Below are positions 22,274 to 30,971 of a stretch of 64,000 nt of DNA, piece by piece (position 1 is the first letter of the stretch; each line of letters begins with the position of its first letter). Source of the stretch: Vibrio chagasii. Its GTDB lineage: Bacteria > Pseudomonadota > Gammaproteobacteria > Enterobacterales > Vibrionaceae. The stretch covers positions 1,838,089 to 1,902,088 of the forward strand of contig NZ_MSCI01000002.1 of the NCBI RefSeq assembly GCF_002954585.1, in the 5' to 3' direction. Under the pieces are notes generated by a model. The model had not been told where the DNA came from. It worked only from the letters and a program-made list of their open reading frames with translations, and did no database searches. Position numbers and translations under genes: made by a program.

Positions 22274-24391
22274 TTAGACCTTGAACTGATTAACCAATTT
22301 CTGTTGCTGCTGAGATAGCTGATCAATTTCATTACCCACTTGTTCAGAAGCTGCCGCTTGTTCCAAGATCTTTGCACTCAAGTCGCGAATATTAACCACG
22401 CTCTGATTCACTTCACCGGAAACCGATTGTTGCTCTTCTGCTGCTCTTACGATCTGATTGTTCATATCACTGATCGCCTCAATTGAGGTAAAGATCGAGC
22501 CGAGATCTTCTACTGCATTTTGAACGTGCAGCGCTGTATCGTTGGCAAGAATATTACCTTCTTGGATAGCTTCCACCACATCTTGTGTTCCAGCATGGAC
22601 CTTATCAATCACCGCTCTGATCTCACCAACGGATGATTGTGTACGGCTTGCAAGGTTTCTCACCTCGTCTGCAACAACCGCAAAACCACGACCTTGCTCA
22701 CCAGCACGAGCCGCCTCAATCGCCGCATTCAATGCTAACAAGTTAGTCTGTTCAGAGATACCCTCGATAACACTTAAGATCTCGGTGATATTACCGTTGT
22801 TCTTTGCTAGCTCTTCAACAATAGGCACAGCGCTCGACATGCGTTCCACCAGCTTCCTCATTTCACCAGCGGAAAGCTCGATAACTTGTTGCCCTTGCTG
22901 AGCTGAACGATTTGCCTCACAAGCTGCGTCTACCGCAACTTCTGCGTTTTGTACCACTAAGCCAGCAGTTTGAGTCATCTCTTCTGCCGCTGTTGCTACC
23001 AGATCCACTTCTTTAAATTGAGACTCGCTGCTTTCACGAGTACTTGATGCAGATGCCTTCGCTTGACTGGTCGTGTTTGCCACTTGTTCTGTAGTTTGAA
23101 TAACTTCTTTAATTGTATGTTGCAGCTTATCTAGGAACAGATTAAAGCCTTTCGACAACTGACCGATTTCATCTTGAGACTTCACTTCTAAGCGTTGGGT
23201 CAAATCACCTTCACCAGAAGCGATGTCATTCAACCTTTCCACTACCTGACGAATCGGCTTCACAATGGACAACGAAGCAAATGCGATAATGGCTAAACCG
23301 AAGATAATAAATACCGTACCGGCAATCACTTCTGTTTTGATACCTTCACTTAGCTTAGTGCTAATGATGGAATCCAGTTTATTTGCATCAGCGACGACAC
23401 TATCTCTTGGGATCTCAAACAACACCCCCCAAGTTTGGTTAGCAGCAACGACAGGTGCAAACGCAAGTAACCACTCACCGTCCTCACTCCACTGCGTTGT
23501 TACTTCACCGCCGAAGATAAAATCGGTCATTAAGTCACTGTTGGTATTATCGCTTTGGAAATTCGAACCAACTGCAATGCTTGAATCGTCAGAAGCGATA
23601 ACTGAGCCATCTAGGCTAACAACATACGCCTTACCTGCACCGTTAAACAAACTCTGGTCAGATTGAGTAATCACACTGGTTAAGCCATCAAGTCTTAAGT
23701 CGATACCCAGAAAACCAATCGCAACATCGTCGACTAAAATTGGAACTGAAATAGAGGACGTCAATAATGCTGTACCGCCACTGTTCACCACTCGTGGGGT
23801 GCTGATACAAGTTTGCCCTGAAGATAGAGGACAGTAAAAGCGCTCGCTATTGCTGTTGTCATTCAGTGTTGATTCCGAAAGGACGTTCGAGAGAACATTC
23901 TCACCATTATCCGCTAATTTCCAGTAAGGAGCGAAGCGCCCTTTCTCGTTAGATCCTACATAATCGGCATCGACATAATTCGAATCTTCGCTATCGAGTA
24001 AATCAGGCTTAAAGACGAGGTAAGCACCTTGAATCGAATCGAAGTTTAAAACCGATCTGCGCACCATTTCATCTAATGCAGTACGAAGCTCTTCACTTGG
24101 TGTAAAGTTTTCATCCGCATTGTTCTTTAAAAACTGAGCACTCGCCGCTAGCATCTCTGCGCGATAAATGGCTTCATCAACATAACGTTGAGTTTCTTGT
24201 GCATTGAGCTGAGAAACAGACGATAACAACTGCTGAGTTTTAGTGATCACTGATTCTGAGCTTTGAGATTTGATAACTTGTTGCTTACTCGTCGCGTTGT
24301 AGATCGAGAAACCAATAAGAGAAAGCGACGTAATGATTAAACAACAACCCGCTAGTAGAGTTATTTTCCACTGTACCGATAGAGAACGCAT
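22274..24391 (-). CDS. Methyl-accepting chemotaxis protein
   Basis: This 705-residue inner-membrane receptor has a first membrane segment at about 10-30 and a large periplasmic Cache-type sensor domain to about residue 345. That domain includes [30 protein letters not shown] and [13 protein letters not shown] second membrane segment lies near 355-380, followed by a HAMP linker ([23 protein letters not shown]) and the coiled-coil signalling domain with the [20 protein letters not shown] hairpin tip. The ligand is unknown. Vibrio genomes have many such receptors, and nothing nearby points to a substrate. Confidence 0.92.
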   Translation of the reverse strand: MRSLSVQWKITLLAGCCLIITSLSLIGFSIYNATSKQQVIKSQSSESVITKTQQLLSSVSQLNAQETQRYVDEAIYRAEMLAASAQFLKNNADENFTPSEELRTALDEMVRRSVLNFDSIQGAYLVFKPDLLDSEDSNYVDADYVGSNEKGRFAPYWKLADNGENVLSNVLSESTLNDNSNSERFYCPLSSGQTCISTPRVVNSGGTALLTSSISVPILVDDVAIGFLGIDLRLDGLTSVITQSDQSLFNGAGKAYVVSLDGSVIASDDSSIAVGSNFQSDNTNSDLMTDFIFGGEVTTQWSEDGEWLLAFAPVVAANQTWGVLFEIPRDSVVADANKLDSIISTKLSEGIKTEVIAGTVFIIFGLAIIAFASLSIVKPIRQVVERLNDIASGEGDLTQRLEVKSQDEIGQLSKGFNLFLDKLQHTIKEVIQTTEQVANTTSQAKASASSTRESSESQFKEVDLVATAAEEMTQTAGLVVQNAEVAVDAACEANRSAQQGQQVIELSAGEMRKLVERMSSAVPIVEELAKNNGNITEILSVIEGISEQTNLLALNAAIEAARAGEQGRGFAVVADEVRNLASRTQSSVGEIRAVIDKVHAGTQDVVEAIQEGNILANDTALHVQNAVEDLGSIFTSIEAISDMNNQIVRAAEEQQSVSGEVNQSVVNIRDLSAKILEQAAASEQVGNEIDQLSQQQQKLVNQFKV

Positions 24392-24787
24392 TTAATATCC
24401 TTATTTAAGCCAAAAGACTTCCATAACCATAACTATCACATCAACAACGAATGGCTGTACACAATGTAGATAAGTTAAACGAATAGCTTAACGGATGATT
24501 ACATCACAAATTACTAACATATAAAACGAAAGTTCACGCAAATGTTAACAGAACATATTTTTTATCTATCGTTTCTGTGACTAAGAAAGCCATTAACTTC
24601 TGATACTTAGCTTTATCTATGTCATTCATAAAAAATATGACGTATGACTTGCGTCCTTCTTCGAGGCAATAAGAACACTTTGCAGCACCCCTACCATAAT
24701 TGAAAAATGCCCTCTTTTGCCCCACTACACTACAAAAATTAGCTGTTATTATTGGTTTTATCATTTTCATATCGACGGAGACTAATG
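24392..24787. other. Intergenic region upstream of the chemoreceptor
   Basis: This holds the chemoreceptor promoter and the upstream region of the small membrane protein. A 76- to 94-codon minus-strand frame (24534-24818) has no ribosome site and overlaps the plus-strand gene, so it is not called. Confidence 0.4.
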
Positions 24788-25036
24788 ATGAACGCAAGCT
24801 GGGCCAATTTCTTTCCATACTTTGCAGGGGCTTTTAAGCTGATTGTATTGGCTATTGGTGGCTACCTAGCGATCAAGTGGCACTTTGATGAAGACAAGAG
24901 GTTAAGAGAACAAGAGGGAGAAGTATTTAACACACTAAGTTTGAAGAAAAAGTTAGTGACTGCACTTGTAATAACAATTGTTGTGACCTGCTTAATAACG
25001 CTTGTCGTGTACGCGACCGACTGGCTGCTCTATTAA
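24788..25036 (+). CDS. Small two-helix membrane protein of unknown function
   Basis: I do not recognise this protein. The 82 residues contain two hydrophobic segments: about 8-28 (FAGAFKLIVLAIGGYLAI) and about 55-78 (LVTALVITIVVTCLITLVVY). A charged loop (HFDEDKRLREQEGE) joins them. Two adjacent ATG codons at 24785 and 24788 are possible starts; the second is seven bases from the GGAG ribosome site and is preferred. It stands alone between the chemoreceptor gene and emrD, with nothing in context to suggest a role. Confidence 0.65.
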   Translation: MNASWANFFPYFAGAFKLIVLAIGGYLAIKWHFDEDKRLREQEGEVFNTLSLKKKLVTALVITIVVTCLITLVVYATDWLLY

Positions 25037-25415
25037 AGTGGAATATTGATACTAAAAACGCCACTCGCTTCACGGGCTTACTACGCAGACGCTAACTCAT
25101 TTACGTCAGTAAGCTTTGTGTAAAACACTCTCTCCATAGCACTACGCCTAAAATCATCAAAATATCGCTTAGTCACTTATAACATTTCAATGGTTATCCC
25201 CTGCAATATTTACTTATTCTATATATAAATTCGGATTACTTTTTCTTATCCAATTTATAGATTTTTATCTTGGATAACTGAACAATTTTTGGTTGCTAAA
25301 TCGGCAATCAATCTCTAACATCTCGCGCCTAGATTCACTAATCGCTTAACTCAATTGGATCCTCCTGATTGAGCGCTAAGGTTTTTACGTTTTCAATTTT
25401 TGGAGAGATACGCAA
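25037..25415. other. Upstream region of emrD
   Basis: AT-rich. It holds an inverted repeat CTCAAT/ATTGAG around a 12-base loop at 25350-25372, about 45 bases before the emrD start, within the probable leader. No gene was seen. Confidence 0.4.
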
Positions 25416-26621
25416 ATGTCCGCCTCGTTTCCATTAGCGAAACTTACCTTCTTAATCGCTATTCTGACAGCCGTAGGTCAAATGACTCAAACGATGTACG
25501 TGCCTTCTATTGGCCATATGACAGGTGAGTTCTTGGTTTCTGCGTCTTCACTTCAAGCTGTGATGGCGTGTTACCTGATCCCTTATGGTTTGTCGCAATT
25601 TGTTTACGGCCCGCTTTCAGATCGCCTCGGTCGCAAACCAATCATCGTCGCTGGCTTGGTCATCTACATCCTAGGTACCTTGGTAGCCTTATTCGCTCAT
25701 GAATACGAATGGTTCTTGGTGGGTAGCTTTATTCAAGGGCTCGGCATTGGTTGTGGTGGTGCGATGTCTCGTACATTGACCCGTGACTGTTTTGAGGGCG
25801 CTGAATTACATCGTGCAAACAGCTTGATCAGCATGTGTGTGATTTTTTCCCCATTGATGGCACCTGTATTGGGTGGTTACCTAACAGAAGCTTTCGGCTG
25901 GCGATCTAGCTACTTGTTTCTAGCACTATTTGGTATTGCTGTTGTGATCACCATGATGACGAGCATGATGGAAACATTACCAAAAGAGCGACGCAAAAAT
26001 GAATCGGTAGGAACCAGCTACAGGTTTGTTCTATCTGACAAGCGCTTCCAAGGTTTCTTAGTGGTACTGGTTGCAACATTTGCAGGGATAGCAGTATTTG
26101 AAGCAGCTGCAGGAGTACTGCTTGGCGGTGTACTTGGCTTGCCGGCAACTACTGTGAGTTTACTGTTTGTGTTACCGATTCCAGGTTACCTAGTAGGTGC
26201 TGGCCTTTCGAGTTACATCGCGCAGCGTCGCTCTGAACGTCGCGCACTAAATATTGGCCTGGTATCGATCTTAGTTGGCTCAGCTGTCGTGCTTATCCCG
26301 GGTCTGTTTGGTCAAACAACCGCATTGACATTGATTGGCGGCGCAACCATTTACTTCTTGGGCGCTGGTATCTTATTCCCAGCAGCAACAACAGGTGCAC
26401 TTTCGCCATTCCCATACCATGCTGGTACAGGTGGCGCGATCTTGGGTGGTATGCAGAACTTAGGTGCCGGTATTGCTACACTGTTGGCATCGTTCTTCCC
26501 AGCTCAAGATCAACTGCCACTGGGTTGCTTGATGATTAGCATGTCGCTTATCGCTATGCTTGGCTTACGTTGGGTTAATCGTAAGCCTGACCACTCAAAC
26601 GAAATGCCATTGGCTATCTAA
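25416..26621 (+). CDS. emrD: Multidrug efflux MFS transporter, EmrD-like
   Basis: This 401-residue major facilitator protein has 12 predicted membrane helices. It follows E. coli EmrD closely, for example GQMTQTMYVPSIGHM in helix 1, the loop motif GPLSDRLGRKPI after helix 2, and GIAVFEAAAGVLLGGVLGL in the middle. EmrD exports amphipathic drugs and uncouplers by proton antiport. A GGAGA ribosome site precedes the ATG. Actual substrates in this organism are not known. Confidence 0.88.
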   Translation: MSASFPLAKLTFLIAILTAVGQMTQTMYVPSIGHMTGEFLVSASSLQAVMACYLIPYGLSQFVYGPLSDRLGRKPIIVAGLVIYILGTLVALFAHEYEWFLVGSFIQGLGIGCGGAMSRTLTRDCFEGAELHRANSLISMCVIFSPLMAPVLGGYLTEAFGWRSSYLFLALFGIAVVITMMTSMMETLPKERRKNESVGTSYRFVLSDKRFQGFLVVLVATFAGIAVFEAAAGVLLGGVLGLPATTVSLLFVLPIPGYLVGAGLSSYIAQRRSERRALNIGLVSILVGSAVVLIPGLFGQTTALTLIGGATIYFLGAGILFPAATTGALSPFPYHAGTGGAILGGMQNLGAGIATLLASFFPAQDQLPLGCLMISMSLIAMLGLRWVNRKPDHSNEMPLAI

Positions 26622-26651
26622 AGTAAAACGCAACTCCTGCCTAATAAATAG

Positions 26652-26682
26652 AGGGACATGCTGAAAGGCGTGTCCCTTTTAT
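26652..26682 (+). terminator. Terminator of emrD
   Basis: The stem AGGGACATGC/GCGTGTCCCT with loop TGAAAG is followed by T, about 30 bases past the emrD stop. Confidence 0.85.
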
Positions 26683-26877
26683 ATTGCCCGTTTACCCTCG
26701 CCTGATGTCTACCACTAATTTCATCAAACATTACTTTGATTTTTTAAAAACAATAACAGACACTTACGATGAAAGTGCATATCCAGAATCCAATTATAAA
26801 TAATATCACTGGAAGGAAACTAACCACTAAAGGATGCTGGCAATAAAACGAGTAAGGTGCACACTAAGGATATAAAG

Positions 26878-29043
26878 ATGCGTTTCGCTTTAACCACATT
26901 GGCCGTATCGGTAGCGCTTGTCGCCGGATGCAGCAATCAAGGAATAACAACCATGAACCACTACTCTCCATCGCAACTTATCGCTCAACAAACTCAAGCT
27001 CCCGTAGCTAAGAAAGTCCCTCATTCAATGACGACTAATGGTGATACACGAATTGATGATTACTATTGGATGCGTGATGATCAACGCCAAGATCCAGAGA
27101 TCTTGCAGCACCTCGAGCAAGAAAACCGGTATGCCGAGACGGTGCTGAAACACACAGAAGCATCTCAAGAACAGTTATTTGAAGAGATCAAAGGCCGAAT
27201 CGCGAAAGACGACAATTCTGTACCGGTTCGTAAAGGTAGCTATTACTACTCAAATAAAGTCACAGGTGACAACGAATACCCAGTTCATTTGCGCGAAAAA
27301 CACTTTTTAGGAATAGACAAACAAGTCATTCTAGATGTTAACGAACTCGCCAAAGAACATGAATTTTTCAGTATTGGTGACCTATCAATTAGCCCAAATG
27401 AAAACATGCTGGCCTATGGCGAGGACACGCTGAGTCGTCGTATTTACACCATTAAAATTAAAGACCTGACAACCGGTGAATACCTAGACGATGAAATTGA
27501 AGGTGCTTCGAGCGCCATCGCATGGCAAAACGACAACCAAGCCCTTTACTACATCAAAAAAGATCCACAAACTCTACTTGGCTATCAAGTTTACCGCCAC
27601 GTATTGGGCACTCCCCAAGCAAGCGATGAGCTGATCTACGAAGAAGCTGACAGCGCTTACTACACCAACATCAGTAAGAGTAAAGATGGTCAGGAGGTAT
27701 ACATTTGGCACTCGAGCACAGAAACCAGTGGTGTTTCAATTATTGATGCCAACAATCCAAGCGCAAAAGCAGAAGCCTTCTACCCAAGAGAAATGGGTAT
27801 TGAGTACAGCATCGCTAAGCTAAAAGATTGGTACTACATCTACACCAACTACGAAGCGGTCAACTTCCGTTTGATGAAAGCCACATCCGAAGACATTCAT
27901 GACCGTTCAAAATGGGTCGATGTCATTCCAGCTGACGACAACACTCAGCTTGTCGATTTTGAGCTGTTTAATGATCATCTGGTTTACGAGCAGCGTTCAA
28001 ACGGACTGGCTACAGTGAAGGTTCGTCAACTCTCTACAGGCAAAGAATTTCCACTTGAGTTCAACGACACCGCTTTTGCTGCCTACTTAACAAGTAACTA
28101 TGAGCTAGATAACTCTAAAGTTCGAATCTATTACAGCAGCCTAACGACTCCTGGCACTTACTATGATTTCGACCTTAATACAGGTGAACCCGAGATCATG
28201 AAGCAAACACCCGTGTTAGGCGATTTCGATGCTGACAATTACCAATCAGAGCGAATCATGATCACGGCTCGCGATGGTAAGCAAGTACCAGTCTCTTTGG
28301 TTTATCGCAAAGATCTATTCAAGAAAGACGGCACTAACCCTATCTACCAATATGCCTACGGATCTTACGGGCACACTATCGAACCAACTTTTAGCTCAGC
28401 TCGTCTTAGCCTACTTGATCGTGGATTCGTTTATGCTATTGCACATATTCGTGGTTCAGAGATGTTGGGACGCCCTTGGTATGAAGATGGTAAAAAACTG
28501 ACTAAACAAAACACGTTCAATGATTTCATCGATGCAACCAAAAACCTGGTTGAAAAAGGTTATGGCGCTAAAGATAAAGTGTTTGCGGTGGGAGGTTCGG
28601 CTGGTGGTCTTTTGATGGGGGCTATCATCAACCAAGCGCCTGAGTTGTATCGAGGTATTGGCGCTCATGTTCCCTTTGTTGATGTAGTAACGACCATGCT
28701 TGATGAATCGATTCCTCTCACAACCAACGAGTATGACGAATGGGGTAACCCTAACAATAAAACCTACTACGATTACATGTTGAGTTACTCGCCATACGAC
28801 AACGTAAAGGCTCAAAACTACCCGAATATGTTGGTGACAACAGGTCTACATGATTCGCAAGTACAGTACTTTGAACCTATGAAGTGGGTAGCAAAACTGC
28901 GTGAGATGAAAACAGACAACAACGTACTTGTGTTCAAAACAGACATGGAAGCAGGTCACGGTGGTGCATCAGGGCGATTTAAACGACTAAAAGAAGATGC
29001 ACTGGAATACGCGTTCTTTTTAGATTTACTCAAGACTCAATAG
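26878..29043 (+). CDS. ptrB: Oligopeptidase B-type serine peptidase with lipoprotein signal
   Basis: This S9A-family peptidase cuts peptides after Arg or Lys. An N-terminal beta-propeller (residues about 100-450) is followed by the hydrolase domain with GGSAGG (Ser574), DSQVQYFEP (Asp659) and GHGG (His694). The segment VPFVDVVTTMLDESIPLT is shared with E. coli PtrB. Unlike that cytosolic enzyme, this one begins with MRFALTTLAVSVALVAGC, a typical lipoprotein signal with the cysteine at residue 18, so it is probably membrane anchored. AAGGA before the ATG at 26878 fixes the start. Confidence 0.9.
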   Translation: MRFALTTLAVSVALVAGCSNQGITTMNHYSPSQLIAQQTQAPVAKKVPHSMTTNGDTRIDDYYWMRDDQRQDPEILQHLEQENRYAETVLKHTEASQEQLFEEIKGRIAKDDNSVPVRKGSYYYSNKVTGDNEYPVHLREKHFLGIDKQVILDVNELAKEHEFFSIGDLSISPNENMLAYGEDTLSRRIYTIKIKDLTTGEYLDDEIEGASSAIAWQNDNQALYYIKKDPQTLLGYQVYRHVLGTPQASDELIYEEADSAYYTNISKSKDGQEVYIWHSSTETSGVSIIDANNPSAKAEAFYPREMGIEYSIAKLKDWYYIYTNYEAVNFRLMKATSEDIHDRSKWVDVIPADDNTQLVDFELFNDHLVYEQRSNGLATVKVRQLSTGKEFPLEFNDTAFAAYLTSNYELDNSKVRIYYSSLTTPGTYYDFDLNTGEPEIMKQTPVLGDFDADNYQSERIMITARDGKQVPVSLVYRKDLFKKDGTNPIYQYAYGSYGHTIEPTFSSARLSLLDRGFVYAIAHIRGSEMLGRPWYEDGKKLTKQNTFNDFIDATKNLVEKGYGAKDKVFAVGGSAGGLLMGAIINQAPELYRGIGAHVPFVDVVTTMLDESIPLTTNEYDEWGNPNNKTYYDYMLSYSPYDNVKAQNYPNMLVTTGLHDSQVQYFEPMKWVAKLREMKTDNNVLVFKTDMEAGHGGASGRFKRLKEDALEYAFFLDLLKTQ

Positions 29044-29076
29044 ATTCAACGTAAACGTAAGTCGTCACGTCATTTT

Positions 29077-29109
29077 ATGTCGCCATTTTGTCTCTGCAAA
29101 TGGCGACAT
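29077..29109 (+). terminator. Hairpin after the oligopeptidase gene
   Basis: A perfect 12-bp stem (29077-29088 with 29098-29109) closes a 9-base loop, 33 bases after the stop codon. No T run follows, so it may be a weak terminator or an mRNA end. Its distal arm is also the left edge of the island's direct repeat. Confidence 0.55.
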
Positions 29110-29160
29110 ACATTATTAAGCATGGTTAAATACGATTAACTATGAAACCCACCAAATAAA
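29098..29160. repeat. Left attachment site-like direct repeat (attL)
   Basis: These 63 bases align without gaps to 37342-37404. A stretch of 22 bases (29113-29134) is identical between the two. Within it lies CATGGTTAA, then ATACGA, then TTAACTATG: inverted 9-base arms, one mismatch, around a 6-base spacer. This is the expected layout of a tyrosine recombinase crossover site. Confidence 0.75.
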
Positions 29161-29199
29161 AGATCTATATCTGATAATTGATGCGATCTCACATCAATT

Positions 29200-29432
29200 G
29201 GGATAGTTAAGGTGAAGCCTGACAAAAAGATTCATTTTTCGCTTGCCAGTTAGAAAAATTTGAAACTCATTTTTGAAAAAAGCTTGTCGGCGATTTTTCT
29301 AAATTAGCAATCATCGGTATGGATCTAACTGATTGTACAGGTACAACTTAAATTCCTAGTGCAATTGTCGCTTGTGATATGGACAAAGAATAAAAAGAAC
29401 GGCTCCCAATCCCCAATCGGGAGCCGTTTTTT
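29200..29432 (+). ncRNA. Possible small RNA ending in a strong terminator
   Basis: A strong factor-independent terminator (29398-29432) has no open reading frame before it for over 350 bases, and the preceding gene has its own hairpin. A perfect dyad TTGTAC-AG-GTACAA lies at 29333-29346. A transcript from within this stretch is the simplest explanation, but no promoter was identified and its 5' end is unknown. Confidence 0.25.
29398..29432. terminator. Strong orphan terminator inside the island
   Basis: The 10-bp stem AACGGCTCCC/GGGAGCCGTT with an 11-base loop is followed by six T; the A-rich 5' side could also work in the other direction. Confidence 0.8.
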
Positions 29433-30023
29433 CTATTCGCTCGATGTCCCTTCTAAATCGCGAGTAACCTCTATCACATCCATATTAGATTCTTTAGATA
29501 CCTTCAATCCCTAGCAAACTATTAGACAGAAGCAATTTACACGTTCAGTCAATATATTTGTGATGAGAGCAGTTGGCAAAGAAGGTAGCTTGATGCGCTT
29601 ATTCGGAAAAATCACCTACAGGATAAACCATTCAAGCTTCTCAAGTCTTACGTATATTGAATAGGGGCCAATTTGATTTTTGGTTACGTCATGATGAGCC
29701 AAAACTGAAGTTGGCGAGAGTTTCGCCTTTCCGAACTTACCAGGATCTTGGGAATTTATGCTGGAAATAAGATGCTCAAATAGGCATCCCAGAAACAGTT
29801 TCTGTTTTTGCAACAAGCTCTAATTGACTTTTGCTACTTGGATCAAGGCCTACCTTTAGTGAATTGTTCGATATGCGACCAATTAATTCCGATACCTAGG
29901 TCTTAGGGTCCGAATTAATATTAATTAGGGCTCTAAGACCTATTATTATAAACTCACAATCGCTAAGTTAACCCTGTTGCATATGGCAACCTTAATTCAT
30001 CATTTTAATTTTAAAGGGTTTTT
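29433..30023. other. Gene-poor stretch before the carbohydrate-binding protein gene
   Basis: AT-rich, with no supportable gene on either strand. Several short frames are broken by stops and may be decayed coding DNA. It ends with the large palindrome at 29897-29942 and the gene's promoter. Confidence 0.45.
29897..29942. promoter_or_regulatory. 46-bp near-perfect palindrome upstream of the secreted protein gene
   Basis: The 23-base halves match at 20 positions. The outer ten bases are TAGGTCTTAG and CTAAGACCTA, and the centre is AATTAATATTAATT. It ends 81 bases before the start codon at 30024. It could be an operator for a dimeric or tetrameric regulator, or fold in the transcript. Confidence 0.5.
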
Positions 30024-30551
30024 ATGAAACAATTATTGATCATTTCATCCATCGTTGCGTCTATGTCATTTTCTAACCTTGCTCTTGCAACGCCTGGTTT
30101 TGCAACCACATCAGAACTTAGCACCAATTATAACATTACAGTCTGGGGAGGTTTTCAAAACACAGCTTACAAAATCCAAGCATATGATATTGATGGCAAT
30201 AAACTGGGCCCTGCACAAGAAATTTGTACTCCAGATAAGGCTGATTCTAGTTGGTGCTCTGGTACCTTTACCTATAGTGTCGTTAACCACAAGGAAGGTA
30301 ACTATGCGCAAATAACAGCTGGAAATGCTAAAAGCCCGAATTACACAATGGAGTACTTACTAAATCTTGATAAACCCGAGGAGAAGCCAAGCATCTGTGA
30401 GCATTACCAAGACTTCATTGAGGGAGCGCAGTACGAACCGGGCGATACGGTAGTCTATAAAAATCTAATTTATGTTTCTACACGTTGGACTGACGGAGAC
30501 AAGACACCAGATACACCATACTCAGGTTGGGAATTCGTTTCCAGATGTTAA
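30024..30551 (+). CDS. Secreted protein with C-terminal carbohydrate-binding module
   Basis: The 175-residue protein has a signal peptide ending LALA before TPGF. Residues 25-115 form a beta-rich region with one likely disulfide (CTPDKADSSWC) that I do not recognise. The last 40 residues read YEPGDTVVYKNLIYVSTRWT and then GDKTPDTPYSGWEF. That is the pattern of the CBM5/12 chitin-binding fold (GD.V.Y.G..Y...W...G..P....W). Binding to chitin or a related glycan is therefore likely, but no catalytic domain is present. AAAGGG precedes the ATG. The gene is cargo of the island. Confidence 0.75.
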   Translation: MKQLLIISSIVASMSFSNLALATPGFATTSELSTNYNITVWGGFQNTAYKIQAYDIDGNKLGPAQEICTPDKADSSWCSGTFTYSVVNHKEGNYAQITAGNAKSPNYTMEYLLNLDKPEEKPSICEHYQDFIEGAQYEPGDTVVYKNLIYVSTRWTDGDKTPDTPYSGWEFVSRC

Positions 30552-30554
30552 AGG

Positions 30555-30592
30555 TTGAGAAACCCGTGTCATTTTGTAGGGCTTTTTCTCAA
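30555..30592 (+). terminator. Terminator-like stem after the secreted-protein gene
   Basis: TTGAGAAA-CCC pairs with GGG-CT-TTTTCTCAA, starting three bases after the stop codon. The T residues lie within the stem, so efficiency is uncertain. Confidence 0.45.
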
Positions 30593-30731
30593 TAATTGAG
30601 CTTTGTGTTTTTTACAAGGCTGTAGCAAAGTTTACATACTTAAATGACACTTGTGGCAAACTTCGAAACTCGCTCGGAGTTTGCCCCAGTTCTGTGGGGA
30701 TCCAAAGAAACTGCCGACAAAACAGATTTTA

Positions 30732-30858
30732 GGCACTTTCGCTCTAGAAAGTGCCACGGGGTAAGAGTTCAGCCTGTGAAGCTTTTGGACAATTATTTGC
30801 CTGTGCTTCTTCTAAATTGGCAAATCATCAATAACTACAGGTATGGGAAATTTACTTG
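30732..30858. repeat. Structured direct repeat, copy A
   Basis: About 127 bases align along their length with 33392-33519, with one single-base gap. Each copy opens with a hairpin (GGCACTTTC/GAAAGTGCC here), then ACGGG, TTCAGCCTGTGAAG and TTTTGGACAA, and ends near AATAACTA and GTATGG. Changes in the loop with the stem kept suggest that the structure matters. It lies just past the 3' end of the acyltransferase gene. Confidence 0.75.
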
Positions 30859-30971
30859 TGAAGAGCTAGTGCGATGAGTAACGTCGCCCTAGCAAAAGTA
30901 TTGGTTTATGTTAGGTGCGTAATAAGTGTCGTTATGGTAAATCGACCACCTAATCACAGCAAGATTTATGT

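Larger units (their letters stand above)
30552..30971. other. Intergenic region with hairpins and repeat copy A
   Basis: This region separates the convergent secreted-protein and acyltransferase genes. It holds a terminator-like stem at 30555-30592, further small hairpins (CAAACT/AGTTTG and CCCCA/TGGGG at about 30657-30700) and repeat copy A. A 77-codon frame at 30644-30877 overlaps these structures and is not called. Confidence 0.5.

Noticed and set aside
24534..24818. 94-codon minus-strand frame upstream of the small membrane protein
   Set aside because: No ribosome site and overlap with a better-supported plus-strand start; the protein (with CSYC) matched nothing I know. It could be revisited if conserved.
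29160..29345. Possible third copy of the structured repeat
   Set aside because: Only its tail (TTCTAAATT, GCAA, TCATC, GGTATGG) resembles copies A and B, and it needs a gap of about 11 bases. The leading hairpin is absent. Not called as a feature.
29616..29816. 66-codon minus-strand frame in the island
   Set aside because: No ribosome site or family pattern; neighbouring frames look equally broken.
30644..30877. 77-codon frame through repeat copy A
   Set aside because: It crosses several hairpins and the repeat, and copy B does not keep the frame.
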